NCBI GenBank assembly: GCA_023404955.1
Contig: JAEXZY010000158.1
Location: 1 to 64,000, forward strand
Length of the DNA: 64,000 nucleotides
Reading direction: 5' to 3'
From: Actinomycetes bacterium
Lineage (GTDB): Bacteria > Actinomycetota > Actinomycetes > Mycobacteriales > Mycobacteriaceae
Every line of letters starts with the position of its first letter. The first letter of the stretch is position 1. This document shows, in pieces, positions 18,295-26,273 of this stretch. Below the pieces are notes generated by a model. That model did no database searches. It was not told the DNA's origin and saw only the letters and a program-made list of their open reading frames with translations. Position numbers and translations under genes: made by a program.

Positions 18295-19293
18295 ATGAGC
18301 GCTGCCCCCGACTCCGCGCCCGACTCCGCCAAAGGGGAACGGCTCGACTCGCCGAGCGGCGGGGAGAGCACGCTGACGGTGGCCATCGCACTTGCCGCGA
18401 ACTTCGCCGTCGCCGTCGCCAAGACCGTCGCAGCCGTCATCTCGGGATCGGCGTCGATGACGGCCGAGGCCACTCACTCCTGGGCCGACACCGCGAATCA
18501 GGGGTTCCTGATCGTCGCCAATCGGCGCAGCGCCCGTCCGCCGGATGGTGAGCGACCGCTGGGCTACGGCCGAGAAGCCTACGTCTGGTCGTTGCTCGCC
18601 GCGGTCGGGCTCTTCGTCGTCGGCGGCACGGTATCGGTGTGGCACGGCATCACCGAGACCATCCACGGCGAGTCGGGTCCGGAGAACTATCTGGTGGCCT
18701 ACATCGTGCTCGGTATCGCATTCGTGCTCGAGGGCACCTCGCTGCTGCAGGCATTCCGTCAGTTGCGCTCCGAGGCCAGCAAGTACGACCGGGAACTGCT
18801 CTCCCACGTGCTCGACACCTCCGACCCCACCACCCGCGCGGTGTTCGCCGAGGACACTGCGGCCCTCATCGGGATCGTGCTCGCGCTGCTCGGCATCGGC
18901 CTCCATCAGCTGACCGGTGACGCGATCTGGGACGCGGTCGGCTCGATCCTGGTGGGCCTGCTGCTCGGAGTCGTGGCGGTCATCTTGATCGACCGCAACC
19001 GCCGCTTCCTGGTCGGGGAGTCAGCCAGCCCGCAGCTGCGTCAGGCCGCGATCGCACAGATCGAGCGGATGCCGGAGGTGGCCTCGGTGCGCTTCATCCG
19101 GCTGATGTTCGTCGGCCCCAAGCAGCTCTTCCTGGTGGCGAGCGTGGACCTGGTGGGCGACGCCGTGGAGTCGCGGATCGCCGACACCCTGCGCGATCTG
19201 GAGAACAGGTTGCAGGACGAGCCGACCATCGTGGACGCGGTCCTGACGATCGCCGAGCCCGACGCGCTCGACCGGCTCGCGCCTAGGACTTGA
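18295..19293 (+). CDS. Cation diffusion facilitator (CDF) family transporter
   Basis: 332 residues with about six membrane segments (for example VAIALAANFAVAVAKTVAAV and YLVAYIVLGIAFVLEGTSLL). The TM2 metal site is HSWAD (HxxxD) in EATHSWADTANQ. The TM5 counterpart is FAEDTAALIG, with Glu-Asp rather than His, as in SLC30A9-like members. A cytoplasmic C-terminal ferredoxin-like domain follows (QIERMPEVASVRFIRLMFVG). It likely exports Zn, Mn or another divalent cation by proton exchange. The metal cannot be assigned. Confidence 0.85.
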   Translation: MSAAPDSAPDSAKGERLDSPSGGESTLTVAIALAANFAVAVAKTVAAVISGSASMTAEATHSWADTANQGFLIVANRRSARPPDGERPLGYGREAYVWSLLAAVGLFVVGGTVSVWHGITETIHGESGPENYLVAYIVLGIAFVLEGTSLLQAFRQLRSEASKYDRELLSHVLDTSDPTTRAVFAEDTAALIGIVLALLGIGLHQLTGDAIWDAVGSILVGLLLGVVAVILIDRNRRFLVGESASPQLRQAAIAQIERMPEVASVRFIRLMFVGPKQLFLVASVDLVGDAVESRIADTLRDLENRLQDEPTIVDAVLTIAEPDALDRLAPRT

Positions 19294-19723
19294 TGACCTT
19301 GAGCACCTGCTTGCGCAGCCCCTCGGTGGCCGTTTCGACGCCACCCTTGATGGTGCGCTTCACGATGAAGCCGGGCAGCGGCACCGACAGGTCGAGCGCG
19401 ATGTCGAAACGCACCCGCGTCTTGTCGCCGTCCGGAGTCAGCGTGTAGCTGGCGTCCTGCGCCTTGATCTGGCCGGCCTTCACCAGTGTCCAGCTGACTT
19501 CCCGTTCACCCCAGGTGTATTCGATGACCTGCTCGTCGGTCAGTCCGGCGGCCTTCACGGTCATCTTCACCTGCTTGGGCCTGCCGTTGTCGAAGCGCTC
19601 CAGCACCTCGGCCTTCTCGTACTGCGGCGACCACGTCGGGGTCGCTTCGACGTCGGCGATGACGTCGAGGATCTGTTCCGGCGTTGCTTCGATCACGACT
19701 TCGCGTGAATCCTTGGTGGCCAT
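19283..19723 (-). CDS. SRPBCC (START-like) family protein, copy 2
   Basis: 146 residues from ATG 19723. The pattern parallels copy 1: REVVIEATPEQILDVIADVE, WSPQYEKAEVLERFDNGRPK, and TRVRFDIALDLSVPLPGF before the C-terminal helix. The final 11 bp overlap the end of the convergent CDF gene. The ligand is unknown. Similarity to the 15049-15489 gene points to an old duplication, with a LuxR regulator and the CDF gene now lying between them. Confidence 0.8.
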   Translation of the reverse strand: MATKDSREVVIEATPEQILDVIADVEATPTWSPQYEKAEVLERFDNGRPKQVKMTVKAAGLTDEQVIEYTWGEREVSWTLVKAGQIKAQDASYTLTPDGDKTRVRFDIALDLSVPLPGFIVKRTIKGGVETATEGLRKQVLKVIKS

Positions 19724-19795
19724 GGCGGAACCATAGAACACGGGAGCTGCCGTTCGGATCGAGATGATCCGACCAGCCCCGTAGGCTCGTCGATT

Positions 19796-20149
19796 GTGAG
19801 CAGTGACATCGATCCTACGGCGCCTCCCAGCGGTACCGGTTGCGTCGAATGCGATGCCGCGGGCGGCTGGTGGGTACACCTTCGCCGGTGCGCCGCGTGC
19901 GGCCACATCGGCTGCTGTGACGACTCACCGCAGCGGCACGCCTCCGCGCACTGGCGGGCGAGCGGCCACCCGATCATCCGGTCCTTCGAGCCGGGCGAAG
20001 ACTGGTTCTGGGACTATTCGACGGAGTCCTACTACGACGGACCCGGACTCGCTCCGCCGGAGAGCCGACCCGCCGACGAGACGGTGCCGGGTCCGCGGGG
20101 TCGCGTCCCCGCGGACTGGATGGCCCAGTTGCAGGCACGGGGCAAGTGA
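19796..20149 (+). CDS. UBP-type zinc-finger protein
   Basis: 117 residues. The Cys/His array CVECDAAGGWWVHLRRCAAC, GHIGCCDDSPQRHASAHWRA and SGHPIIRSFEP is the ubiquitin-hydrolase (ZnF-UBP) fold, which in eukaryotes grips the free C-terminal glycine tail of ubiquitin. The GWW and WFWDY segments are typical of actinobacterial members. Bacteria lack ubiquitin; the target is unknown. GTG 19796 follows TAGGCT by 8 nt. A small acidic gene follows by 32 bp. Confidence 0.8.
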   Translation: MSSDIDPTAPPSGTGCVECDAAGGWWVHLRRCAACGHIGCCDDSPQRHASAHWRASGHPIIRSFEPGEDWFWDYSTESYYDGPGLAPPESRPADETVPGPRGRVPADWMAQLQARGK

Positions 20150-20181
20150 ATGGAATCTGCGCGGCGGGGTAGTCCTGGCTG

Positions 20182-20334
20182 GTGAGCACAGACCCCCGCA
20201 CCACAGACACCGACGCCGGCGCCGACGATGCCGACGACGACGTGATGAGCGATCCGTCCAAGGGCGCCGAGGACCGCGCCGACTGGTCCGACGAGGGCGG
20301 CGCGACGTCGGGAGGGCCGGCACCCGCCACCTAG
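20182..20334 (+). CDS. 50-aa very acidic hypothetical protein
   Basis: GTG 20182 to TAG 20334. The protein is Asp/Glu-rich (DTDAGADDADDDVMSDPSKG, then ADWSDEGGATSGGPAPAT) with no hydrophobic core, so it is probably disordered. Codon use is strongly G/C-ending. It is 32 bp after the UBP zinc-finger gene, in the same direction, and its stop is one base from the stop of the convergent oxidoreductase. I do not recognise the family; the SDPSKG...DWSDEGGAT motif looks conserved. Confidence 0.55.
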   Translation: MSTDPRTTDTDAGADDADDDVMSDPSKGAEDRADWSDEGGATSGGPAPAT

Positions 20335-20335
20335 G

Positions 20336-21895
20336 TCAGACGCGGACGAGCACCTCCTGAGCGGCGTTGTAGCCCGGGATGAACGTGATGCCGGGCCCCC
20401 CGTGACAACCGGCTCCGCCGAGGTACAGTCCTTCGATCGGAAGTGGTTGACCGACATGACCTTTCGGTCCCGGCCGATTATGCCCCATCTGTTCGGGGTG
20501 GATCAGACCGTGGCAGTAGTCGCCGCCGGGTGCACCGAACATCGTACCCATGTGTTTAGGCGTGAAGGTGGTGTGGCGCAGGATGAGCCGCTCGAAGTCC
20601 GGTACCAGGCGCGTGATCTTGTCGATCACGCGCCGACCCATCTCGGCCTTGCGGTCGCCGTAGCTCGCGGCCTCCTCGGTGAGGGGAAACCACAGGGAGA
20701 ACGCTGAGACCGCGTGCTTGCCGGGCGGCGCCAAGCTCGGATCGTTGGCCGAGGGTATCTGCAGCGCGATGGCCGGGTCGGCGGGCACGATCCCCCGCTT
20801 GGCGTCCTCCCACTGCCGCTGCAGTTCCTCCGGAGTGCTGAAAATACCGATGGCTGACTGGTATTCGGGGTTACCGAGCATCTCGTAGGGCGCCGCGAAT
20901 TCCAGCGGTCCGTCGAGCGCGAAGTGCATCTGCAGATAGCTGCCGCGGTGGTCGATGCGGGCGTAGCGCTCCTTGATGTCGGCCGGGACCGCCGCGGCAT
21001 CGAGGAGGCCGTTGACCGCGAGATCGGGGGCGAGGGTGGAGACGACGACGGGAGCGGTGAGCGTCGAACCGTCCTCGAGTCGAACGCCGCCGACGCGTCC
21101 GTCGGCGGTGAGCACTTCGGCGACCTTGCTGCGCAACCGGAGTTCACCGCCGGCGTCGGCGAACATCGTCAGCAGATGGTCGGTGACCGCACCCATGCCT
21201 CCGCGGAACTTCTTGATCAGCGTCGCGTTCTCGTCGGGCACCGCCAGCCCGAATGCCAGCGCGGCGGCGCTGCCCGGCGTTTCGGGACCGCGGAAGGTGG
21301 TGTTGACGGCCAGGAACGCCAGCATGCCGCGCAGGGCGCCGTGCTTCTCGCGGTCGGGCAGGTGGCGGTCGAGGACGTCGCTGACGGAGCCGAACAGAAT
21401 GTCGCTGATCGCTTGGCGCTCGAATTCGTTTGTGGCACAGGTGTACATCTCGTCGAGCGTCTTCGGCGGACGTGCCGCGTCGAATCGGCCCAGGGCCCGC
21501 ATCGGCGCCTGACACCACGCCATCAGACCGGCCATACCGTTGACGGCCTCGGCGCCGTGCACTTCGTTGAGGTGGGTGAGCAGTCGCATCGGATCGGTGT
21601 AGTAGATGACCGGGTCGTCGCCGATGCCGCGTAGTTGGACGCTCATCACGTCGAGGTCGACGGTGGGCAATGCGTCGAGTCCCAGTGCCTCGCTGACCAC
21701 GGCAGAGGTGGGCACCTGCACCGAACCGGCGATCTCGAAGCGGAAGCCGTCGAAGAGCTCCACCGTCGAGGCCATGCCGCCGGGGTAGAGCTTGGCCTCG
21801 AGACACAACGTGCGCAGGCCGGCACGTTGGAGTAGCGCAGCTGACGTCAAGCCGTTGTGACCCGCGCCGACGACGATCGCGTCGAAATCCGTCAT
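20336..21895 (-). CDS. CrtI/phytoene-desaturase-like FAD oxidoreductase
   Basis: 519 residues. The dinucleotide-binding GAGHNGLTSAALLQRAG is at residues 11-27. The C-terminal FAD motif is GLYLGGAGCHGGPGITFIPG. The overall pattern matches NAD(P)/FAD amine-oxidase and carotenoid-desaturase relatives acting on hydrophobic substrates. There is no carotenoid gene nearby, so a lipid or steroid substrate is possible. It lies 53 bp downstream of a TetR gene, with a palindrome in the gap that contains the candidate -35 box. Confidence 0.82.
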   Translation of the reverse strand: MTDFDAIVVGAGHNGLTSAALLQRAGLRTLCLEAKLYPGGMASTVELFDGFRFEIAGSVQVPTSAVVSEALGLDALPTVDLDVMSVQLRGIGDDPVIYYTDPMRLLTHLNEVHGAEAVNGMAGLMAWCQAPMRALGRFDAARPPKTLDEMYTCATNEFERQAISDILFGSVSDVLDRHLPDREKHGALRGMLAFLAVNTTFRGPETPGSAAALAFGLAVPDENATLIKKFRGGMGAVTDHLLTMFADAGGELRLRSKVAEVLTADGRVGGVRLEDGSTLTAPVVVSTLAPDLAVNGLLDAAAVPADIKERYARIDHRGSYLQMHFALDGPLEFAAPYEMLGNPEYQSAIGIFSTPEELQRQWEDAKRGIVPADPAIALQIPSANDPSLAPPGKHAVSAFSLWFPLTEEAASYGDRKAEMGRRVIDKITRLVPDFERLILRHTTFTPKHMGTMFGAPGGDYCHGLIHPEQMGHNRPGPKGHVGQPLPIEGLYLGGAGCHGGPGITFIPGYNAAQEVLVRV

Positions 21896-21921
21896 CGCCT
21901 GAGGCTGACACCACGCCTATG

Positions 21922-21941
21922 TTTTGTCAATATTGACGAAA
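21922..21941. promoter_or_regulatory. TetR-type operator (core GTCAATATTGAC)
   Basis: The 12-bp core at 21926-21937 is a perfect palindrome flanked by TTTT and GAAA, so it is nearly symmetric over 20 bp. On the minus strand it includes TTGACA, a -35-like hexamer for the FAD oxidoreductase whose ATG is at 21895. A repressor bound here would block that promoter; the adjacent TetR is the obvious candidate. Confidence 0.6.
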
Positions 21942-21948
21942 CTTCGGG

Positions 21949-22554
21949 TCAGCTGGGGTCGCCGACCCCCGTCTGCAGCAGCGCCAGCGCCTGGCGGCAC
22001 AGCCTGTCCAACTCCGGCAGCGAGCGGTCCTCCCCCAGCATCCACACTTCCATGGCGCCGAACACGGCCGCGGCGATGCACCGCGCCGTCACCGTGATGC
22101 GCATGCGCTCCTCGGTACCGGGTGGGGGCGGATCCTTGGCGGCCATCCGCTCTTCGATGGCCTCGGCGAAGTCCGCCTCGACCTGGCGGATGTGGCGCAC
22201 GATCCGGCCGGGGTCGAGGTCCTGAGCCCGCATCGCTGCGATCTGGGTGACAGCCGAGTCGTCGTACGGGGCGGCCGCGATCGACGACTGCACCGATTCG
22301 ATGATGGGTTCGTCCGGTGGGCGCGTGGACAGCGCCGCGCGGAACCACTGCAACCCCGCGTCGTAATCGGCGAACAGCAGTTCGTGCTTCGACGAGAAGT
22401 GCCGGTAGAACGTCCGCAACGAGACGCCGGCATCGGCGGCGATCTGCTCGGCCGACGTCTCCTCGACCCCCTGGGCCAGGAACCGGACCGCCGCGGCCTG
22501 ACGGAGCGCCTCCCTGGTGCGTTCGCTACGCGCCGTCTGGGCAGGCCGGACCAT
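21949..22554 (-). CDS. TetR/AcrR-family regulator
   Basis: 201 residues from ATG 22554 (MVRPAQTARSERTREALRQA); a further in-frame ATG 18 bp upstream is possible. The N-terminal helix-turn-helix is TSAEQIAADAGVSLRTFYRHF followed by SSKHELLFADY. The remainder is the ligand/dimer domain. It probably controls the FAD oxidoreductase immediately downstream through the palindrome in the gap, and perhaps the divergent MBL gene. The ligand is unknown. Confidence 0.85.
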   Translation of the reverse strand: MVRPAQTARSERTREALRQAAAVRFLAQGVEETSAEQIAADAGVSLRTFYRHFSSKHELLFADYDAGLQWFRAALSTRPPDEPIIESVQSSIAAAPYDDSAVTQIAAMRAQDLDPGRIVRHIRQVEADFAEAIEERMAAKDPPPPGTEERMRITVTARCIAAAVFGAMEVWMLGEDRSLPELDRLCRQALALLQTGVGDPS

Positions 22555-22691
22555 CTCGGTAAGGTACCCCAACCGCGTCGCTTCCCGGGCCGACCCGATA
22601 CCGCTGCCATCGCTCGATGGTGCGCACGGGTTAGGGTTTGGCCGGCAGTGTGAAAAATCAACATCGCTGACGACGCGGGGGGCGACGGCTG

Positions 22692-23477
22692 GTGAAGGTT
22701 CACCACTTGAATTGCGGCACGATGCGACCCTGGGGCGCGGGCACGGTCGTGTGCCACGTGCTCTTGGTCGAGGCGGACAGCGGACTGGTGCTCGTCGACA
22801 CCGGGTTCGGCACGCTCGACTGCCGGCGCCCGGCCCGTTTCGGCCGCTTCCGCCGGCACTTCTTCCGGCCGTCCTTCGATGTCGCCGAAGCCGCCGTACA
22901 CCAGGTCGAGGCGCTCGGCTTTCACCGCGGCGACGTGCGGCACATCATCACGACGCATTTCGACGCCGACCACATCGGCGGTCTCGCCGACTTCCCCGAC
23001 GCCCACGTGCACGTCACCACGAGCGAGGTGCGCCAGGCGATGGGGTCACGGGCACTACCCGACCGGATCCGGTTCCGCTCGCAGCAGTGGGCCCACGGCC
23101 CTCATCTCGTCGAGTACGACGTCACCGGCGAAGCGTGGCGGGGGTTCGCGGCGGCCCGGGAGCTCACCGCGATCGGCCCGGGCTTCGTCCTGATCTCATT
23201 GCCCGGACACACCCGCGGACACGCATGCGTCGCCGTCGACGCCGGTGACCGCTGGATACTGCACGCCGGGGATGCGTTCTTCCAGGCCGGGACTCTCGAG
23301 GAGGACCCGCGAGTGCCGGCGCTGACGGCGTTCGAGCAGGTTGTGGCGGAGGATCGACAGCAGGTGGCGGACAACCACTCCCGGCTCGTCGAACTACACC
23401 GCCGCGACGAGCCCGACCTGATGATCGTCTGCTCCCATGACCCAGCGCTCTACGAGCAGGCGAAAGCTCCGCGCTGA
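22692..23477 (+). CDS. Metallo-beta-lactamase-fold hydrolase
   Basis: 261 residues. The binuclear metal motif is TTHFDADHIGG (HxDxDH), followed by LPGHTRGHAC for the third metal His, HAGDAFF for the bridging Asp, and CSHDP for the last His. This matches lactonase-like or glyoxalase II-like MBL hydrolases; an acyl-homoserine lactonase-type activity is possible but not shown. GTG 22692 is the start. Its 3' end overlaps the convergent TetR gene by 28 bp. Confidence 0.83.
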   Translation: MKVHHLNCGTMRPWGAGTVVCHVLLVEADSGLVLVDTGFGTLDCRRPARFGRFRRHFFRPSFDVAEAAVHQVEALGFHRGDVRHIITTHFDADHIGGLADFPDAHVHVTTSEVRQAMGSRALPDRIRFRSQQWAHGPHLVEYDVTGEAWRGFAAARELTAIGPGFVLISLPGHTRGHACVAVDAGDRWILHAGDAFFQAGTLEEDPRVPALTAFEQVVAEDRQQVADNHSRLVELHRRDEPDLMIVCSHDPALYEQAKAPR

Positions 23478-24043
23478 TCCCGATGGCCCACCAGGGCGAT
23501 CGACGCCTCCACCGCCTCGTCGGTGACGTCACTGAGGCGGCCGCCCTCTTCGACGGTGATCGCAGTCAGCTCGCGTAACCCGCCGAGCAGCATGACGATG
23601 CGCCGCCGGGGCACAGGACCGATTCCGGCCGAACGGAATTCGGCGCTGTCACTGAGCGCGTCGACCATGTCGATGAAGTGGTCGAGCGCATCACGCTGCA
23701 ATCCACGCGCGGCGCTGCCCAGCGCGGGCACGTCGCGAATCCAACTGAGCATCAACGCCGATCGCGCTTCGGCGGAGGCGATCCACGCCTCGATGGCCTG
23801 GCGCACCTGCCTCTGCCACGGCGCGGCGGGATTGACGGCCGCACGGATCTGCTGGATCTGATCGGCGTTGGCTTCCGTCAGCAGCGCGACGAAGCACTCG
23901 TCGCGGCTGGTGAAGTGCTCGTAGAACGTGCGCCGGGACGTCCGGGCCCTGCGCACGATCTCGGCGACCGTGGTCTTGGCGTAGCCCTGCTCGGCGATCG
24001 ACGCCTCCAGCCCATCCAGCAGCCGCTGGCGGAAGTCGCTCAT
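23450..24043 (-). CDS. TetR-family regulator following chorismate mutase
   Basis: 197 residues. The helix-turn-helix is KTTVAEIVRRARTSRRTFYE followed by HFTSRDECFVALL; a ligand domain makes up the rest. Its ATG (24043) lies one nucleotide after the stop of the chorismate mutase gene, so the two are translationally linked and share the tRNA promoter or an internal one. The role and ligand are unknown. Confidence 0.85.
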   Translation of the reverse strand: MSDFRQRLLDGLEASIAEQGYAKTTVAEIVRRARTSRRTFYEHFTSRDECFVALLTEANADQIQQIRAAVNPAAPWQRQVRQAIEAWIASAEARSALMLSWIRDVPALGSAARGLQRDALDHFIDMVDALSDSAEFRSAGIGPVPRRRIVMLLGGLRELTAITVEEGGRLSDVTDEAVEASIALVGHRDQRGAFACS

Positions 24044-24044
24044 G

Positions 24045-24611
24045 TCAGCGGCAGTAGTTGCGGGTGGCGAGGTCCAGGGCCTGCCGGTACAGCGGATCGA
24101 GGCCGCGGGCCGTGGCCACCGACGCCTTGGCCGCGTCGAGCTCCGCGGGGCACTGCGGGGAGTGCAGCTTTCCCCACTCCTCGGCCATCAGCGTGACCAT
24201 CTCCCGGTTCAGCGCGTCGATGATGCCCCGCGACGAGGCGAGATCGGGCGCATCGGCCGGCGCGGCGGCCGGGTCGAACGTCCACTGCGCCAACCGCTGG
24301 TATTCGATGCCGACGGTGGCGTCGAGCTGGTCGCGGAACGCGGTCTGCACGTAGGCGGGGTCGATCTGGAAGTCCCGAGCCTGACCGGCGACCGCGTCGA
24401 GCACCTGCTGCTCGCGCGCGGCGTCGACGATGGGGGTGCGGGTGTGGAACTTGTTGGCCGCTACCGGCTCGGCGATCTCCAGGCGACGTACCGCGGCGTC
24501 GATGAGATCGGTGACGGTGTGGATTGGTTGAGCAGACGCAGGAGGGATGCCAGGGACCAGGGCCACCGCCAGACCGGCGGCGACCGCTGCGACTGCACCA
24601 CGGATGTTCAT
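24045..24611 (-). CDS. Secreted chorismate mutase, AroQ-gamma class
   Basis: 188 residues. Residues 1-28 form a signal peptide ending ASA-QP. The mature all-alpha fold matches M. tuberculosis Rv1885c by recall: active-site R43, K54, R66, T99, E103 and R128 fall at the expected spacing, and C154 and C187 correspond to its disulfide. It converts chorismate to prephenate outside the cytoplasm. The ATG shares its A with the encoded CCA end of tRNA-Phe, so no 5' leader or Shine-Dalgarno site exists outside the tRNA. The next in-frame start (V16) would destroy the signal peptide. Confidence 0.88.
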   Translation of the reverse strand: MNIRGAVAAVAAGLAVALVPGIPPASAQPIHTVTDLIDAAVRRLEIAEPVAANKFHTRTPIVDAAREQQVLDAVAGQARDFQIDPAYVQTAFRDQLDATVGIEYQRLAQWTFDPAAAPADAPDLASSRGIIDALNREMVTLMAEEWGKLHSPQCPAELDAAKASVATARGLDPLYRQALDLATRNYCR

Positions 24612-24687
24612 GGTGGCCAGGGCCGGGATCGAACCGGCGACCTTCCGCTTTTCAGGCGGACGCTCGTACCAACTGAGCTACCTGGCC
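24611..24687 (-). tRNA. tRNA-Phe (GAA), CCA encoded
   Basis: Acceptor GGCCAGG/CCTGGCC, D-loop AGTTGGTAC, anticodon loop CTGAAAA (GAA), and T-loop TTCGATC fold as a canonical 74-nt tRNA. The discriminator A at 24614 is followed by CCA at 24613-24611, whose A is also the first base of the chorismate mutase ATG. It is third in a Glu-Asp-Phe tRNA cluster. Confidence 0.97.
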
Positions 24688-24725
24688 GGAAGGCCACCGA
24701 CTCACGTCGACGAACCTCGCCAATA

Positions 24726-24802
24726 TGGCGACCCTGACGGGACTCGAACCCGCGACCTCCGCCGTGACAGGGCGGCGCGCTAACCAACTGCGCCACAGGG
24801 CC
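24726..24802 (-). tRNA. tRNA-Asp (GTC), CCA encoded
   Basis: Acceptor GGCCCTG/CAGGGTC (one G-U pair), anticodon stem CCGCC/GGCGG with loop CTGTCAC (GTC), T-loop TTCGAGT, discriminator G and encoded CCA. It is the middle member of the cluster. Confidence 0.97.
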
Positions 24803-24835
24803 TTGCTGTGCAACCCGACCAACTCGCGTTGCGCG

Positions 24836-24908
24836 TACCCCCAACGGGATTCGAACCCGTGCTACCGCCGTGAAAGGGCGGCGTCCTAGGCCACTAGACG
24901 ATGGGGGC
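24836..24908 (-). tRNA. tRNA-Glu (TTC), CCA not encoded
   Basis: Acceptor GCCCCCA/TGGGGGT, anticodon stem CCGCC/GGCGG with loop CTTTCAC (TTC), T-loop TTCGAAT, and discriminator A. CCA must be added after transcription, unlike in its two downstream neighbours. It is first in the cluster. Confidence 0.97.
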
Positions 24909-24961
24909 CAAGTCCGAATTCCTCCGGGGTACTCACAACCGAATTCGTTGGGAGCTTCGAT

Positions 24962-24991
24962 AGCTTAGGGTACCGGCACCCGAATCCTCAA
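24962..24991 (-). promoter_or_regulatory. Promoter of the tRNA-Glu/Asp/Phe-chorismate mutase unit
   Basis: On the minus strand TTGAGG (24991-24986) and TAAGCT (24967-24962) are separated by 18 nt, a good SigA-type arrangement about 50 bp upstream of mature tRNA-Glu. A plus-strand TATCCT at 25008-25013 may serve the divergent tRNA-Lys. Confidence 0.6.
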
Positions 24992-25033
24992 ACGGCCACC
25001 CCCGCAGTATCCTTTTGCAGGCACACACGCCAC

Positions 25034-25109
25034 GCCCCTATAGCTCAGTCGGTAGAGCTACGGACTTTTAATCCGCAGGTCCCAGGTTCGAGCCCTGGTG
25101 GGGGCACCA
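25034..25109 (+). tRNA. tRNA-Lys (TTT), CCA encoded
   Basis: Acceptor GCCCCTA/TGGGGGC with one G-U pair, anticodon loop CTTTTAA (TTT), T-loop TTCGAGC, discriminator A and encoded CCA. It is divergent from the other three tRNAs. Confidence 0.97.
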
Positions 25110-25121
25110 GGAAAACACAGT

Positions 25122-26174
25122 TCACGGCCGCGCCTCGAAAATCAGGTTGAACGGCGTCTCGGTTGCCCGGCGGAACCGCCCGAAGCCGCCTTCGTCGACC
25201 ATGACGGCCTTCAGCCGCTGCTCACCGGCCTGAGCTCCCAGAGCCGGGCCCCGCCGCGCAAGCGACACCGGCACGCAGATCAACGACGAGGCCGCGTAGA
25301 ACAACCGTCCGACGGGGTTCAGGTTGTCGGCGACGGAATCGTTGGCGAACGGCTCGACCAGCAGGCAATGGCCGTCGGGCTTGAGGGCAGCGCGTGCATG
25401 GCGTGCGGCGCCGGCCGGGTCCGCCATGTCGTGCAAGCAGTCGAAGAACGCGATGAGGTCATAGTCGCCGCGCGCGTAGGACGTGGCGTCGGCGACCTCG
25501 AAGGTGACGTTCTCCACACCCGACGCAGCCGCCCGCTCGCGGGCGGTCTCGATCGACGGGGCGTGGTAGTCGATTCCGACGAACTCCGACGCGGGGAACG
25601 CTTGGGCCAGAAGCACCGTGCTGGCGCCGTGGCCACAGCCGACGTCAGCGGCGCGGCCGCCTGCAGTGAGCTTGTCGACGACACCGTCCATGGCGGGCAG
25701 CCAAGACGACAGCAGATTGGCGCGATAGCCCGCGCGGAAGAAGCGTTCGGTGCCGTCGAAGAGGCAGGGGTGGTGTTCGCCCCATTCCATGCCCTCGCCG
25801 GTGCGGAAGTTCTCTACCGCACGATCGCGGACCGCGAACAGGTCACGCACGATCTGGTAGGCGCCCGGCAGGTCGACGGGACCGTTTGGGTCGGCCAAGC
25901 ACGCCGCCTGTTCCTCGCTCAGGTGGTACGTGTCGCCGGCCTCATCCCATTCGACGTAACCGCTCGCCGCCTGATTGGCGAGCCACTCGCGGACGTAGCG
26001 CGGGTTGGTGCCGGTTAGGTCGGCCAGTTCATCGGCCGAGAGCGGTTGGCCCGCAAGCGCGGAGTAGAGGCCGAGCTCGTCGCCGATCGACACGAGCACG
26101 GCGCTCGCGGCAGCACCCAGATCACCGACCGCCTTGCCGAGGAACATGTCGAGTCTGTCTTCAGAGGTCGTCAT
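25122..26174 (-). CDS. Class I SAM-dependent methyltransferase with N-terminal winged helix (Rv2258c-like)
   Basis: 350 residues. The N-terminal 110 residues form a winged-helix dimerisation domain (LSADELADLTGTNPRYVREW). The SAM site begins AADVGCGHGASTVLL near residue 175, with acidic GIDYHAPSIE and the DLIAFFDCLHD strand after it. The layout matches M. tuberculosis Rv2258c (353 aa by recall), whose substrate is not established. The stop lies 12 bp beyond the convergent tRNA-Lys end. Confidence 0.82.
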   Translation of the reverse strand: MTTSEDRLDMFLGKAVGDLGAAASAVLVSIGDELGLYSALAGQPLSADELADLTGTNPRYVREWLANQAASGYVEWDEAGDTYHLSEEQAACLADPNGPVDLPGAYQIVRDLFAVRDRAVENFRTGEGMEWGEHHPCLFDGTERFFRAGYRANLLSSWLPAMDGVVDKLTAGGRAADVGCGHGASTVLLAQAFPASEFVGIDYHAPSIETARERAAASGVENVTFEVADATSYARGDYDLIAFFDCLHDMADPAGAARHARAALKPDGHCLLVEPFANDSVADNLNPVGRLFYAASSLICVPVSLARRGPALGAQAGEQRLKAVMVDEGGFGRFRRATETPFNLIFEARP

Positions 26175-26273
26175 CGCATGCTCCTCTCACGGCGTGATCC
26201 AACGGTAGACCGCGTGCGGGCAGGGGGCGGTGCCTTTGAGACGCACCGAATGAATCCAGCTTCAGGGGGCCGT

